A stretch of 64,000 nt of DNA from Gymnorhina tibicen (GCA_013399875.1 VXAZ01007537.1:496001-560000), one strand, 5' to 3'. Positions 1 through 14,681 are shown, numbered from the stretch's first letter. Numbers and translations: made by a program. The notes: generated from the sequence alone by a model not told the origin.

Positions 1-3000
1 CCTTCTGGCTTATCTTTCTATACTAGTGCTGATGTAGTCAGGTCACAGCTCTGGGCTGTAAAAGCCCTAAGAAAGTGTCACTATGGCACCAGTTTATTTG
101 CATACTGATAGTTCCAAGCTTTGGGTTCTGGTCTTCCTTTTACTTTAGATTCATTTCCACAGGCTGGTGGAATCAGCCTCAGGGACAGTTAGCCAAGAGG
201 AGTGCAGATCTCACTGACAGATCCAGGCACCAGTATATTAACAAAGCTCTCACACCACTGCTAACTTCTGCTGTCCCTGACTGTTACATACAATTGCTCA
301 CTCCATGCCTGTTTCAAAGTCCAAATTTACCATTGAATTTAGTGGGAACAGAATGAGGCTCTTAAGCCTTTTAGCCCATCTCCTCTCTGGGCTGTATTGA
401 AGCTGCCTGCATTCAAACAGCCTGGCAGCGCTCCATCCTAGGATCCCTGAAGCTTAAGATCACTTCATTTTTCCTCTCTTTGTGAATCAGAAATAATTGT
501 TTTTGAATGTGTTTTTAGTAGGAAACTTTCCATAATATATTTTGAATTTATATACATCTACATGTTTTTCTGCTATATTTTCTTATACCGTGATACTCGT
601 GAGGCATCTTTCCAGTCCAAATTTCCCTTGGCTATTCTTTGTAATTTTTTTTCTTTTTTCACATTTATTTAGCTTTTTCCCTTCCCATCCCCTGCCTGCC
701 CCCATCTTGGTGCAAGATGTCTGAAAAAGTGTTTTGTTTTGTTTAGTTTTTTAGAAGGAAAAAAACCACCCCTGCCTCCTTTTTCAGTATTTGACTAAGC
801 TCAACAACAAAAAGCCTGCTCAGCACACATAAAAAGAGCACTGAGATAAGTTTTGGAGAACTTACTTTAGATGGCCTCAAAGCAAAGAATAAGTAAAGAT
901 GTGCCAGGATTGGATTACCCGCCGCTACATCTACCCACAGACTACACAGACAAAAAGGCCTTCTTGTGCTTGTGGGTCACCATATTAACCCACGAGGTTC
1001 AGTCTGCAAACACGTGTCCTTTTCAAAAGCTGCCCTTTTCTCAAAGCTGTGGTTTTTTCTATCTGTGGTTTTGAGCAAAGTAAGCAGAGCTCTCTGCCAG
1101 TATTTCAGGCTACCCATCACACTAAGACATCTTGTCAGAATTCAGCCATCTCTGTGGAGCTGGTGGGTACTTCACTGAATTTCACAGAAGGAGGTACTTT
1201 TTTTTTTTTTAAGCCAAACCATAGATCACATCCCTGCTAGTGAGTTGGGAAAAAATTTCCTATATACTCTGTTTCTTTTAGCAAAGGGAAAAGGATTTTA
1301 AATGGAACCCCCTGCCAGGTCTCCTACTTACAGCTCCGTCCATAAGTCAGGAGTAGTACAATATCTGCTGCTAATCCAGAAGCAATATGCTGCAGTCATT
1401 AAGGTAGTTACTTACTACTGTGCTGATGAACGCACAAAAAGGAACAGAAAGGAAATTTGGCAGAGCAGATGGTGGATAATGATAGCGACAGTGAACAAAA
1501 ATACTGTCGAGTATTGTGTCTGTTGGGGAGCCCATTCCCCAATGTAAATATAAAGTAAACATGACATAGGTATTAGGTAATTTTACAATCTACTGTTTTT
1601 GGCAGCTAGTTTGGCACTGGTCATTGTGTCTATTTTGGGGATCAGCTGTATGGTCCCAGATTGCCATTTTTCCTCTGCCTTTCTTTCTCTTAAATTTCCT
1701 ACAGTATATTATCACTTCATTTTAGTTTCACTTATTTCCTCTGACAGTAGAGCAGGCCAGGCAGAGTCACTTCCTCCCTAAAACTCAATCTGTGTGAATG
1801 CTGGAAAAACCTTCCAAATGAAATGCTTTATTAAAACACATACATATTCAGCAGTTCACCTTCTCAAACATCCTTTTCCTCTGGGTGCTGCATACGCTAA
1901 GGATGCTTGCTCTCCTCCAAGGTGGAAGACCTTTCTCTCTTAAGAGGTATCGCACCTGGCATGCATGACACTTTAAAGTGCAATTTGGGATTCAAAAAGA
2001 GCTGAATTCAGGCCTTTTTTGTTCATTTCCAGGAACTTCCTTTTTTTTTTCTCTCTCCCTGACTGCAGCCTGTTTTGCTACACATGCTTTTCTGACAGAT
2101 ATCAGTGTAGGTTTTGAATTAGATTGGGTGACATGCTAAAACAAAATTAACTTGGTATAAAAGGTTATGTATTCTTCTTGGTTTTCACACATTTTACTCT
2201 CCTGGCCTCCTTTTTAATACAAACTTTCTAAAGTCTTTTAAAGATAAAAGGAAAAATCTCAGGAACAAGCCTTATTGAAGGTTTATACACCCACCGTTCA
2301 GGTAATGTCTCCTTGTAACAGAGTTTTTCAACATATTTTACACATTCCTAATTACGGGCTTTTAGGGATCAAATTAACTAGGTCAATTAATGAATCCCAG
2401 AACTGAGTTATAATGTATTCATATATGGTGGTAGTATCTGGGATTAATGAAGTGATTCTGTACTAAAAGCATCAGCAATTAGTATTTTATTTGGAGGCTG
2501 AGGGCTGAGGCAAGATTTTGGAAAAGCCAAGTAGTTCTTCTGCTAGCTTCATGATTTAAAACAGAGGTGTCTGCACATAAAACTTAATTATTCTCTCACA
2601 AAAGATAAAAGGATGTGTCAGCTTTTCTCTGAATTTGCGTAGATATATTTGTACCTGTCTCTGTGTGTGCAGTCATTCTATTCAACAGAAAATCCAAACC
2701 ATCTAAATTATATTAGCTGATTGCTGTTCTTTTTTTTTTAAGAATTGAGGTGATTTTAAAGAAATTTAAAGAGAACAGGGTAGTGTCCTTGTTGCTTCTC
2801 AGCCCATGAGCAAGCTGCATACATCAATGCCTGAATTATTTTCAGGTGACTTAGTTTACTCCTAGACTCAGATTGCAAAGCTGAAAGAGGTGTAGCAGCG
2901 GAGACCTTTATGCAGCAGAAATGATCCATGGCCTCTTGGGGCACATTAAGCCATCTCAGTTCACAGGTCTGGTTTGGACACCTTGCTGAGCCATTCAACA

Positions 3001-5766
3001 GCAACCCACGCTAGGCAGAGCAACCATTTCCTCTGCCTTTCCTCTGATGTATGGGCTGCCTACGAAGGCTGATGTGAGGGCGACAACAGATTGGCAAATA
3101 CTTTCTTGAGAATCTTCTACGATCATCATACCCACCCAGGTCTGGACAGAAAAATGCCAGCCATCTTTGGCTTCCTGTAATGTTTTTGGTGGCAAGGATG
3201 TAGACCTAGATAGTTTGGTAAACCAGACTCCCTCTTCTTGGAAATGGAGTGGAAATGAGCATTTTGTCACTACATAGCAAGCTTCTTAAAGCATGCAAAT
3301 TTTTCCTAGCACGATATTTGGTTTTAAATGCTTTCTTTTGAGAGAGACTTCATACAACTAACATTCTCCATTATATTTAGGTATTAGAATTTTTTTTTAA
3401 AGAAAGGATATTTCTGAGAAATTATAACAGCAGCAATTTCTTACAGGTATTGCTCCTTGAAACTAGATTTGTACTGTTGTATGGTGAAATGAAAAATGTT
3501 GTCTCAGGTTTGGACTTGATCCATATGCCAAGAATACATATGAGTTTTATTTAGGTTGTTTAAACCTTTACTTCAGTGTTTTGTGACTGAATGTTTAAGT
3601 ATGCATTTTTCATAGTTTTCTCATTTTTCCCCCCTGAAATTCCCTAAGCTGCTTAGACAGGGGATGGAGGAAATGAATAAATGTCACAAAACTGATTGCC
3701 TATAAAACACCACTGGATTACTGATTCACACGTACGATAATTGTTCTTTCAAAATAGCACACAAAAGTAGTAATCCTTTAAAATGCTCCATCCCCATTCT
3801 GCAGCTGATGAAAGATGCATGATCACCAGTTGCGACCCTACAGAACCCCTAAGAGTGCATCTGAATTTAGACCACGAATAGACATCTGGACTTTGGTGTT
3901 TTCATTTCCACATGCATACAGCTTTTGTGCAGCCCGGATTGCTTTGCAAAGGTGGGTAAATATTGCTGGTTAGGTCATGGATAAATCATTATTTTTACTC
4001 AGTGACTGGAGTTAGTTTTGCTAAGCACAAAAATTTGAGGGCAACTGTAAACAATGTTTTTTCAAAGTCAAAAAATCACATCTGACAACACCAGATTTTA
4101 TAGTTGTATTTCCAGCTATATCAGAAAGAACTTCTTTAATAATTTAAAGACTATCAAATAATTCAATTTGCTCAGTCTCCTTGTTTCAGTGATTCTTTTT
4201 CACTTGTCCTTGTAGTTAGAAGAGGGGCAACTTAAAAGAGAATGAACAGAAACATAACTGGAAAAATTTAAAGCCCATAGAGCAAAAGGAAATGGACAAC
4301 ATTAGTGATAAGAAGGAAAACAATTCTTTCTCAGTTCCTTCCTACTTCTGAGGAAAGCAGCCTGCAGTTCTGAAGGGCTAGCCAGTTATCTCTGCCACTG
4401 CACTCGGTGAGCACTTCAGCTGTTAATGGACAGGTGTCATTACAGACCCCGTGAGATTTTACCCTCAACTTCACTGACTTTCTCTACTTCATTTCTCATA
4501 CCGGAATTTCTTCGCCTCCTCACAGCTCTCTCTCCTTGGCCAGAACAAAACAGTTTCTTCAGACTGCTGAGAGAGATGGCTGGGTCAGCTGTTCATGCCT
4601 GCCTCCTGCAATTTCTGTCACTGACGGACCTCACTGCCACACCCCTCCTCAGTTTTTAGTCCTCCAGTCAGTTTAATTTTGTGACTGGAATTTTCTCTTT
4701 TTCAATGGCCAGTGTGATTTTTTCTAATCTGATGTTCTGTGTTCAGCCTTCTCTAGAAAGAAATTAGAAAATAATGACCAAAATCATCTAAAAAAAAGAA
4801 GTTGCAGCTCCAAAACAGATGACAATTGGTCATGCACGTGTAATATCATTGACTTCATTTTTATTTCTAGTTAGAACATTGGAAGTTTCAAGTTCTTGTA
4901 AGTATCATAACAGAGAAAATATAGAAATCAGAATTATTCAACACAGAGTAAATTAAGAATAAATATTTTTAATTTGTGAAAACTGTCTCCTCTTTTTTGT
5001 TGCTTTGTTTTGTGGTTTTTTTTTTTTTAGTTTTCGTTTTGGCTTGGGGTAGGGGGCTTGGTTTATATACAAAGTTTTCACTATTAAGAGTGTTTTTTAA
5101 GGAAATACTGCAAATTTTTTTAATGATAATTACATTTGCTAACTTCTACAATTTGTTTGTATTTGTAAGACAGAAAATGACAGAAGTAAAATTTCAGGTA
5201 CAGTATAGAAATAAGGCTGAACAGGTGAGTGAGAACAGAAAATACTGAAATTTTGGAATGATCTATTTAAGCTGTGACATACACGACATATAATTCTAGA
5301 CATGGCAAAGTATATTGACATGAATTTCAAGGAAGATAAAGCTTTTTCCATTTTACAACAGTTTCAGTCTATTTCCTTTTAAAATTGCAGGTTACAACTC
5401 TGACAAAAAGTCTTATGCAGAAGCCTGACTTTAATGCTGCATTATGTCAGCAAGTTATACTAATGCGATACAAGATTTGACCTAAATATCAGTCATAATC
5501 TCGCTTTCTGACACATTAAATAAATCTAGAAACTCCTTGACCCACCTACAAAATTCGAGAGTGCAGAGGAGGTGCATGGACACTGCAGAACAGTAACAAG
5601 AAGGTGTTATTAATTGGCTCTGGGAAAAATAAAACTAGAGGGATGTGTGGTATAAGATGAGGGAAAGTGTCAGATGGTTTGTGGAAGAGGCAGGCTAGAC
5701 TAGGAAGCTGATGGGAAAAAGAAGACTGACATGAGTGAGCTTAATGAAGTGAGTTGATTTGGCGTG
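1..5766. other. Unique AT-rich non-coding DNA
   Basis: No exon, RNA gene or recognisable mobile element is visible on either strand. Open frames are all shorter than about 95 codons, resemble no known family, and are what chance gives. Local homopolymer T runs lie near 1199-1210, 2041-2050 and 2731-2740. Two overlapping minus-strand frames at 2756-3270 (82 and 91 codons, different frames) were considered as a broken gene but match nothing I know. Confidence 0.55.
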
Positions 5767-5829
5767 CCTTCCTTCCTTCCTTCCTTCCTTCCTTCCATCC
5801 TTCCTTCCTTCCTTCCTTCCTTCCTTCCT
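5767..5829. repeat. (CCTT)n / (GGAA)n microsatellite
   Basis: About fifteen tandem CCTT units with one variant unit (CCAT at 5795-5798). The minus strand reads as GGAA repeats, a pure polypurine tract. The repeated KEGR peptide that one frame gives across it is a translation artefact. Confidence 0.95.
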
Positions 5830-8800
5830 ATTTTCATAATAAATAATTACTTTGCTTAGTTTTCTGGAAATTCTGGGCAAATTCCACATCCTTCTTCCTA
5901 GAACTTTATAGGGTAACCTGTGAAATTTCCACACAAATCCAGTAATCTTTAGACAATTATGTGAACTTTAGGTTTGAGGATTCAGAACACATGCATTAAT
6001 AAAAGCCATATAGGAAGTTCCTCTGTGTGATGCTCAGCCAGGAAGAAGAAAAATGAAATAAAGTCACAGTGTTTTCACTGCAGTACGCATAGTTCTCACA
6101 ATAAGGATTTTTGCTGTAAAAGCCTCCAGACTGGTAGGTGTGTAAAAAAGAAATGTGTCATTCTTGAGTTTGGACTAGGTGATACTAGGGTTTCAGACTT
6201 GTGAACTACAAAACTTAAAATATTTATTCTCATTTAGGAATACAGAAGTAACAATAATTATGGAGTCCAGTCATTAAAATTGTTGGGTAAGAATTTAATG
6301 CATTAGAATGGTGAAGTGCTAGCTTAAAACACAAAGTAGCTTTGTTTTCTCTGTCACTAGAAACATTCCAGTAAGTTCCAAGTAAAATTTATTCTTAGTC
6401 AATTTATTCCCATAGTGTCAACTTTCATCAAAACCAGTACCCTTAAGAATCTAGTACTTACTGATATTTACCCTACCTGTATTCACAGATGTAAAGCATA
6501 TCACCTTTCAGTCTTACTTATCTTAACTTGGACATGTTATTTCAGTCACCACATGTCCCCCCAGCATGATCTTTTATTATCTCTTCTCTGCAGTTAAGTT
6601 TTAATTCATAATTCTTGAACATGTATAATGAGAAGTTTGAAAGAATTGCAAGACCTCATACAGCACCCAGGCTCTTCTAGAAATAAATCTAATACAACCA
6701 TAGACTGTGGGAATTTTCATTGTACTGGCAACTTACAAAATTCTGCAATTAGCAAGTCCATTCAGGTCCTTTCACATCTTTTTCAGCTGATGAGCTCCCA
6801 TCCTGGAGCAGAACTTTCCGTTATGAGCAGCTATTCTGTCACTCCTCAAGAATATACAGCTCTTTTATATGATATCCTAGTTATCCTCTACTGATAAAAG
6901 TACCAAGTTGAGAGGTATAAGCAGATTGGTATTTTGCTCTCTTGCTTCCTGAGTGAAAAGCAGACATTAGACTATTAATCACCATCTGTTTCAATACTGA
7001 GTCTTGAAGAACTCTACCAGTAATTCATCTCCAGTTCCTCTACCTGAGAGCTTCATACTCAACATCACAGATTCTTCATTCCTTTCTTTGATTTTAAATT
7101 ACAAGCTTCATAGTTGGCACCATTTCCTGAAGTCTTGATATATGAAATCCAGTCCATTTCCTTTGTCTAGAAACTCTGTCTAGGATGATCTACATTTGAT
7201 TAAATCGTTGTTGTTTTACTTCCTATTAAATTGTCTTTAAATATTTTTTCCTTCAAAATATGTCCTAAAGCAGTCTACGGAGTTACAAGCTTACAGATGC
7301 CTGATCGTTTCTCCTCTTTTAACCGTAGGCACAGTATTTGGTTTTGATTTGAAAGGTGTGTTCTCATAAATCCTGCAAGGGAGACCACCTAATCCCCCTG
7401 ACTTGAGTGCATTAAGACTCACGACTTCTGTTTCTACCACAGTTGAGATAACAAGGGTGTGTAAATTAAAGCTGCCATGAAACATTCTGGTTTCTCTTCC
7501 CAAATCAACATAATTGTCCTTTTCGAAACCTGAGGCAAAATTTGTTTCATTTTTGGCCACACCTAGATTATCTTTAATCTCTGTTTTACCTCGACTGAAA
7601 AGCTGCCCAACTTCGTTCCTTGTGCATTTTAGTCTCAATTTATATGGCTCAAAAAGGAAATACCTTATAGTTCAATATCTTCTTCCAGACCAAACACAGA
7701 ATCTATTTTGACAGTCTAAAGTTTCATCTTTCATTTGTAGATTACTGGAGAGTTCTTTCAAAATTTTCTCTAGTTTAAAGTAAAATGATTGGTAAGAGTC
7801 AATACTTTTGACTTTGAAATTCCAGGTTTCTTCCATGGTCAGATCCCTTGGGATTCTAGTTTTAATGGGCTTTATTAAACATTTCCATTAGTTCATCAAA
7901 GCTTGTCCTTTGGAATTGTAAATGTTTAGTTGGATATCTTATTTTTTTATCACTCTATTTTAAATTGAATCAGTTTCTATTTGCTTGATTCAGGTTCCTT
8001 TTCTGTTTTCAAAACCATAACAAATATAATGAGTCTAATAAAAAGTATTTCATCCAGGTTCTGGTTCTACATTATTTTCTGATTTTAGAAGATTTATTTG
8101 GCTATCCTTCCACAAAACGGTCCTGACCCAAACAAGTTATTACATTACTACACTCTTTTATTTCCTTAGCTTCCACTCTGCATTTAGAGCTCCAATTTTC
8201 GTTTTTCTTTTTTCTTGTCTTAAAGACTGAGTCTCCTTGAATATCTATGTTCCATTTGGAATTGCTGTTCTTTGGTATTTTTATCTCTATAACACTTGGT
8301 TTCCCCCCTAATGGGTGTAGCTCAAAATCCTCCCTCTTCAAGGAACATAAAATAACGTATATGTTCGTTTCATAACATACCAATGAAACAACTAATTGCA
8401 ATGATGGAAGGTGCAAGTGCATTGCACATTGAGAAGGTTGAATGTAGAAACACCAAAATTCCATGGACAAGTCCACCCTTGTTCTAGATGGATGCTTTTA
8501 CTACAGTTATCACCATATTATCTCAACATCTTCAACGGTGTGGTAAGCAACATGACTAACATCTAACATTTGCACTTTGTTTTCTCTTGCTGTTATCTTT
8601 CCTCTCAGTGCTAAAGCATTTTGGTTTTAATTTTTAGCTTTTTCATGCCTCTCTTCTTTCTATTTTTTGTACTGGATGGGGTGTAAGGAATGTCATCTGC
8701 CACCTGTGAAAAGGAGAAAAGGTTTCAGTAACTGTGTGAGGCCACTTCCAGGGTCCATTTAGCTTTAGACCACTGTCTTAGACCACTGTCCTTCAAAAAA

Positions 8801-11800
8801 GGTTTCCTACTTAGATTCTGATCCTAATAAAAGTATTGCAGCACTCATCTGCTGTTGGGGATGTTATCCTAACTTTCATTGGCACATAAAAAAAACCAGA
8901 GATTACTTCCTTCATGTGTCTCTTCGGCAGCACTCCTAGGACCTTGTCAGCCTGCACAATAAAAGAAAGTCTTACGATCTGAAGGTGTGTTTTTCCCAAT
9001 AAGCCTTGGCATTATCTCAAAGTTCCTCATATCATGATTCTATATTCATTTTTTGTGAAAATTGCCCCTAACTTTACACCATACTACAAAAAGAGATCAG
9101 GCTCTCAGCCATTTCAGTGCAGTGATGACAGGAAGGAAGGATAATAATATGATGACATCAATAATGACATCAGTGTCCTTTACATTGAATTCCTGTGGCA
9201 CCTTCAGGAAGACAACTTTCTGAGTTAGCCTGTGGCCCAGTTGGCTCTATCATGTTCTATCATTTGGTGGCTGATTAGGGGCAGATCAAATCCATTTGGG
9301 TTTGTTGTCATGAGGTAGGCAGAAGGGATAAGAGGATGCAGGACAGAAATTACGGTAGATAGTCTGAGACATTTAGGAGCTGTCATTCAATATTTGTTTT
9401 TTTCATCAGGCATCTGAGGCTTTACAGCAGTACACAGAACTCACCCAATGGCCACAGGCAGCCACTGTCAGCTTTGCCAAGAGACTCCTGAGATTTCTGA
9501 TGATGCTTCTGGTAAAGAGAGCACCAGAGTGAAAGTTGGCCTGTTTTCAGAGGCAGGATGAAGGCTTTTAGGCACCTCAGCTCTTAAGCAGAGATTATTA
9601 TACTGACTCTCTAAGAGTCAGAGATCTGTTAGAAATACAGTGGACTACCATTGTACAAATAAGCAGATTTATTTATAACTGCAGAATGTCTCTTTGCCAT
9701 TCCACAAGCCCATAAAATCAGCATTGTCTTGGTGTTTAATATGGTTCAGTACCACTGTGAAAGCATTGCAGCAGTTGTAAGCACTGTCACCATTATTGCT
9801 CTGTTGTCTTCTCTGCCATGGACCTTCTCTTTGATCCAAATTTACAGGACAGAATTTGGAGGATTTTTACCTTCTTGCTTCTCTCCTTAATTCTAGTTTT
9901 CTTAATGTAGTGAAATAAATGAGTTACTTCTTTATTTTTTCTCACCAATTTGTAAGAAATATGATGATGTACCCAAACAGCTTTTGTTTGCTTGTTCTTG
10001 CTTTGCATGTAAGCAGAGCATCATGAAGAACCCTTGGTGATTAGACAGAGGAGCTGAAGAGCTCCAAGGGGGGCAAAGTAATAGAGAAAAACCTCTAAGT
10101 GCAGGAAGAAATGTCTCATAATAACCTTCCTGTAGACAAAAAAAATCAAAGGCTGAGATGTGTTAATTTGAAAAGCCAGATGGAATTCTTGTGTACATTC
10201 AAAAAGTGACAAATCCAAGTGTGCTTTCAAGGTGAAATTTCAAAAACACCTGCCTGAGTTAGGGGCAAAAACCTAACTGGAATCTGAGTGTTTTAAAAAA
10301 TGTCATGCTAAAATCACTAGAGAATAAAAATATGCTGTAGACTTGAAGAGTAGTATCTAAAGTATGGCCATTTTTGTGCCCATAGTCTACATCTGCAAGT
10401 AATTATGGGTGCAAATGTGGATATGTCAACATCTACATACATTAATGTACCTGTTAATCTGATAGTTAAATGTCTGTTTGTTACCAAATAACATACTTTG
10501 CAAAACTGTTCCCACAGTTATTTGTGAGTGTAAAAAGGGAAGCCATGTTAACGTTAACCCTTAGAATTCTAACGTTGATCTTTTTATCATGCACAAATGG
10601 AAATCACACTAATATCAAAGATAAATACACGTATTTGAGGGAGACATTAATACCTTTCCTCACTTACATTTTATTGAGAACTGTATTTTCCTCCTATGTA
10701 GTTTTATCTATTCTCTTTTATAGCAATAAACAAGTGAGTTACACGAACTTGCATGAGCAGAATTGTCAGTAAACAGCTTTTAAATACTTTCCAGTTCAGG
10801 AGGCTAGGCACTGATCTTACTGATTATTTAAAATTGCCCTTTAAATACTCCTTAACATGTTGAAGTGAAATTTAGATTTAAAAACATAATTTCAAACCCC
10901 TCTACACAAGACCTTACCCAAAGAAAATGTCGGACTTGTATATCTATGGCTCACTTGAAGAAGAGGGATTTAATCTTTTTCTCTTTCTTTCACAGATATA
11001 TACTGATTAGTTACTATCCTGAGATGAGACATTTTCCTGACTAAATTGTCATCATAATTGTTGATTTATACTAAAGAAAAATACAGTTTCACTGAACTGA
11101 CTTTCCAATATGATTATTTAAAAATAAAACCAAAACCATTCTAATTATGAGCTACTTTCTTACATCTAGCTTTGTAGCTTTTAGGGCAGAGTTATTCATT
11201 TCAGATGTCTGGTATGCACATGAAATTTTTTTCCTGGAAAACTTCAGCCATCTTTGGGACTATGAATAACAGGTTATATTGTTATGCTGATTATAAAAGT
11301 GTAAACTACCAGCTACTTTGTTAAGTTTTGGCACATTCAAAGTCTGTCTCAAGAACCTGCAGGTTGAGAAAAGCTTAGCCTCAGTGCTGAAGAGGTGCTT
11401 AATGATATCCTTCTGAAAATCTTATCGAACTAGTTGTAAACCTCTGAAAAGTCACCTTTAGCTTGTGCCAAGAAGTTTGTCACAGCCTGGAAGTAATCTC
11501 TTTTTAATAACCCTTCTCTACTCCTAGAGAGCTCCTTAGAGATCTTTTAATCTGCAGCCAAGAGAACTTCTCTGGTAGGTTTCCCCTGCTGAAATCTGCT
11601 GTGGCTCCTGGGAATCACACATCATGAAAACAAACTATACTGCCTGCCTTTTGCCACCTTAAGGAGTACAGCATTGTCCATTCATACTTCGGCATTTCTG
11701 GCTTTTGCTTTATTTATATAGACACACATAACCCTCCAAGGCACTACATTTGAAGATAACACATTAAAAGAACATTAATCTGCATTATTGCCTCCACCAG

Positions 11801-12768
11801 CCCTTTGTGTAAGCAATGATGCAGGCTCTAATTACCTGTATACATTGAATAATTTTTTCCCCCACCAGTGCCCTCACCTCACTCATAACAAGGTCTGAGC
11901 TTGGGACTCAGTCAGGATGGTGTATTGAATGGAGCTGTATTGTAAACAACATTTTATAGACCTCTTCCCCTATTCGTTGCAGAAGTTCAAGGTGTGTGAT
12001 CAAAACAAACACACTGTGGGATTAAAAACAAAACAATGGTTGCCCAAGTAAAACCAAGACAGGTTCGACTGCAGTCTTTGACACTGTGGGTATGTTTACT
12101 GTAGGTAAGTGTATGCTGTAGAGATAACTGAGCAGTTCAGGCACCAGGAACAAGGTGCAGCAGCACAAGGGAATTCATTCTTTTAAGTTAAGCACAGAGC
12201 TACCTGAAGCTTCTACAACCAGACTGGTTCATGCAGCTGGGTTAGCTTGGGTGGACAAGAGTTTGCAATGTAGAAAATACACAGAGCTTTTCTGTGTTGC
12301 TTGGCTGCATACATCGTATTTTGCAAGGATGGTCAGTCAGCAATATGGCATTTCTTACTAGCTAACTCACAGTCTGGGATACTCCTTTTGCCTGTGGGCT
12401 CAACACACACAGCCACAAGCAGAACTGATAGGAGCCATACATTGAACTGAGCTGTTACAAATGTTAAAAGATCAGCCAGCAAGCTGAATGTATTACTTAA
12501 TTAAAATAAGAATCTCTACTGATAATTTCTTATGGAAAAACAAGGTGTCAATGTGTCTTTCAATAGACATCTCTCAATGCCATCATTAGATTTCAAAGAA
12601 GAAGAACAAAAAAATCATACACTACTTCATATCTGTGCAATAATATTTAAGGAGTACCACTAAAATAAAAAAAAATTTTAATATAGTAAGAGATTCAAAT
12701 ATGTGAGAAAGGAAAAGTGGGACCCTGAACCCAAGATTAAGTAAAAAATCCATTGTTACCTATATATA
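5830..12768. other. Unique non-coding DNA
   Basis: No gene or young repeat is recognised. There is a perfect 13-bp tandem duplication at 8765-8777 and 8778-8790 (ttagaccactgtc). The minus-strand interval 7291-8476 holds two frames of 115 and 124 codons separated by many stops; they resemble no protein family I know, and an old undetected LINE is possible. The stretch 11785-11860 is cleaner and carries homeodomain-type TAATTA, so it is noted as a possible regulatory element. Confidence 0.5.
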
Positions 12769-13322
12769 ATAGAATCATAGAATGGTTTGTGTTGGAAGGG
12801 CTAGGCTGGATCATTTAGTTCCAACCTGCCTATCATGGGCAGGGACACATTCCACTAGGCCAGGTTGCTCAGAGCCCACCCTGGGGCTTGAACTCTTCCA
12901 GGGATGGGGTATCCACAACTTATCTGGGCAACCTGTTCCTGTTCCAGTGTCTCACCACCCTGGCAGAGATTTCTTCCTTATGTCCAACCTAAACCTACTC
13001 ACTTTAAGTTTAAAGCCATTTATTCCCCCTCATCACGACATGTCCTTGTCAAAAGTCCCTCTCCAGATCTCCTGTAACCCCTTTAGATACTGGAAATCTG
13101 CTGCAAGGTCTCTCTGGAGCCCTCTCTTCTCCAGGCTGAACAACCCCAAATCTCCCAACCCATCGTCATAGGACGTGCTCCAACCCTGTGATCATCTTTG
13201 TGGCCTGCTCTGGACTTGCTCCAACAGGTCCATGTCCTTCCTTTGTGGGGGCCCCAGATCCAGATGTACTCCGGGTGGGGTGTCACAAGAGCAGAGTAGA
13301 GAAATAAGAATGTTTGAGACAA
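12769..13322 (-). mobile_element. CR1 LINE, 5'-truncated 3' tail
   Basis: On the minus strand this stretch reads as the last part of a CR1 retrotransposon: the C-terminal end of the reverse-transcriptase ORF, the short 3' untranslated region, and the terminal ATTCTATGATTCTAT that marks avian CR1 3' ends (here at 12769-12783). Translated pieces still show the family pattern, for example YSALVTPHPEYIWIWGPH near 13230-13300, matching the usual LYSALVRPHLEYCVQFWAP block, followed by the pattern of FSLEKRRL in a shifted frame. Frameshifts and stops break the frame, so it cannot encode protein. The copy starts abruptly near 13320, the usual 5' truncation from incomplete target-primed reverse transcription. 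No target-site duplication is evident, as is normal for CR1. The subfamily is not determined. Confidence 0.93.
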
Positions 13323-14681
13323 AGTTTCTCTGCTGTGTACTCTGAGTGTGCAGTGAGGCTACACAGCCAACTGCCATTTAAGTGCTTTCTAAATAATTGG
13401 AAATTTATAATGTTGGTGTGGTTTGGGGGTTGGTTTTTTTGAGTTGGTTTTTTTAATATGGATACCTTTAAAATACAATAAACACCATCTGCATGACAGA
13501 ATGAAAAGTAGCTGCACTCTGCTTCCTATTTTTCTCTCAGAGATGATTTTCATTCAGATCCTTTCTTTTTTATTTTTCCCAGCCTGCAGTCAACTGAGGA
13601 TTTTTGCCGAACTGCTCAGAAACCTTGCTGCCTTGCATACTGAAATCATGAAGTATTGTGTATCTCTCTCTAGAAAGGAAAAGTAAATACCAGAGTGTTC
13701 TAACTGAGGTCATACTTTCTCCATGTCTAGACATCTTTGGTAATCTCTCCCTTTTATAATACTGCTGTGCCTTCCACGTACTCAGCTGTGAGGAAAGTAC
13801 TTTGCACTTAGCTGCATAAAATATGCCGAATTTCCAGACAACTTTCAGTACAGCATCTCAGATTGTTAGGGCTGGTGTGTGTGATCGTTTCTGAAATCAG
13901 ATTTTTTCCTCTGAGGAACTTTGCTCAGTAAACCAGTGGCAAATTTGGAATGAAAATATGACTGATGTGGTTCCTTAATGCCCAGCTTGTTAAGCAAATG
14001 CTGTTGAATCCAGTCGTCAGTAAACAAGCTAAACTTCTTGTTCCACTAGAAACATATTTTACTGAGAATCTTTGTAGATCACTCTTTTATGCAAAAAATA
14101 ATGTCACAAGTCATGGTTTTGAGAAGAATAAAGCAAACATTTAATAAATTAAATCATATGCTGAATCAGTGTTTGCCCTTATAGTTCCACTTTTTAAATA
14201 TTAATACTCTTTTCTAACTCTTTGTACATAAATAATCTTTTAAGAGAGTAACAATGAAATATAGACAATCCACATCAAATGAATGTGAACTTTTGATGTA
14301 ATTATCAAAGGTCTGTTGGATTCTGTATAATTTTAATTAGTATTGGGTTGTAACCAACAAATTCAAGTCTCACGTGGATTTTTTAAATCCAAATATTATG
14401 CCCCCTTGCACAAAGGATTTTGGCTTCATTTGGCCCATTATAAAGGTACTGGTTATTAATAAAATTATGCAGAAGTTCAGATTTTGAAAACTAAAGGGCT
14501 GAGGATTTGCTTTAGCATGGAACAATTAACTAATTGGTCCATGTCCTAAATGAAACTCCAGTAAAGGCTTTTGGGGTAGGTTTTTTCAATATTAGCTGCT
14601 GGAGAAATAATTTAATGTTTAAAAAGAATATACTAACCTGAAGTTCTTCCTGATATATGGAGTCATAAACTAAGTAGCTCA
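13323..14681. other. Unique AT-rich spacer between two CR1 copies
   Basis: I see no gene, RNA or repeat here. An 87-codon frame at 13423-13686 has no recognisable similarity and no exon-like boundaries. Confidence 0.55.

Noticed and set aside
2756..3270. Two overlapping minus-strand frames considered as a frameshifted pseudogene.
   Set aside because: No similarity recognised; lengths of 82 and 91 codons are within chance expectation.
5695..5934. Minus-strand frame with KEGR repeats.
   Set aside because: Produced by translating the (GGAA)n microsatellite.
7291..8476. Two minus-strand frames of 115 and 124 codons considered as a broken viral or LINE gene.
   Set aside because: Translation between them has many stops in all frames and no polymerase or structural motif could be found. 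An old LINE is not excluded.
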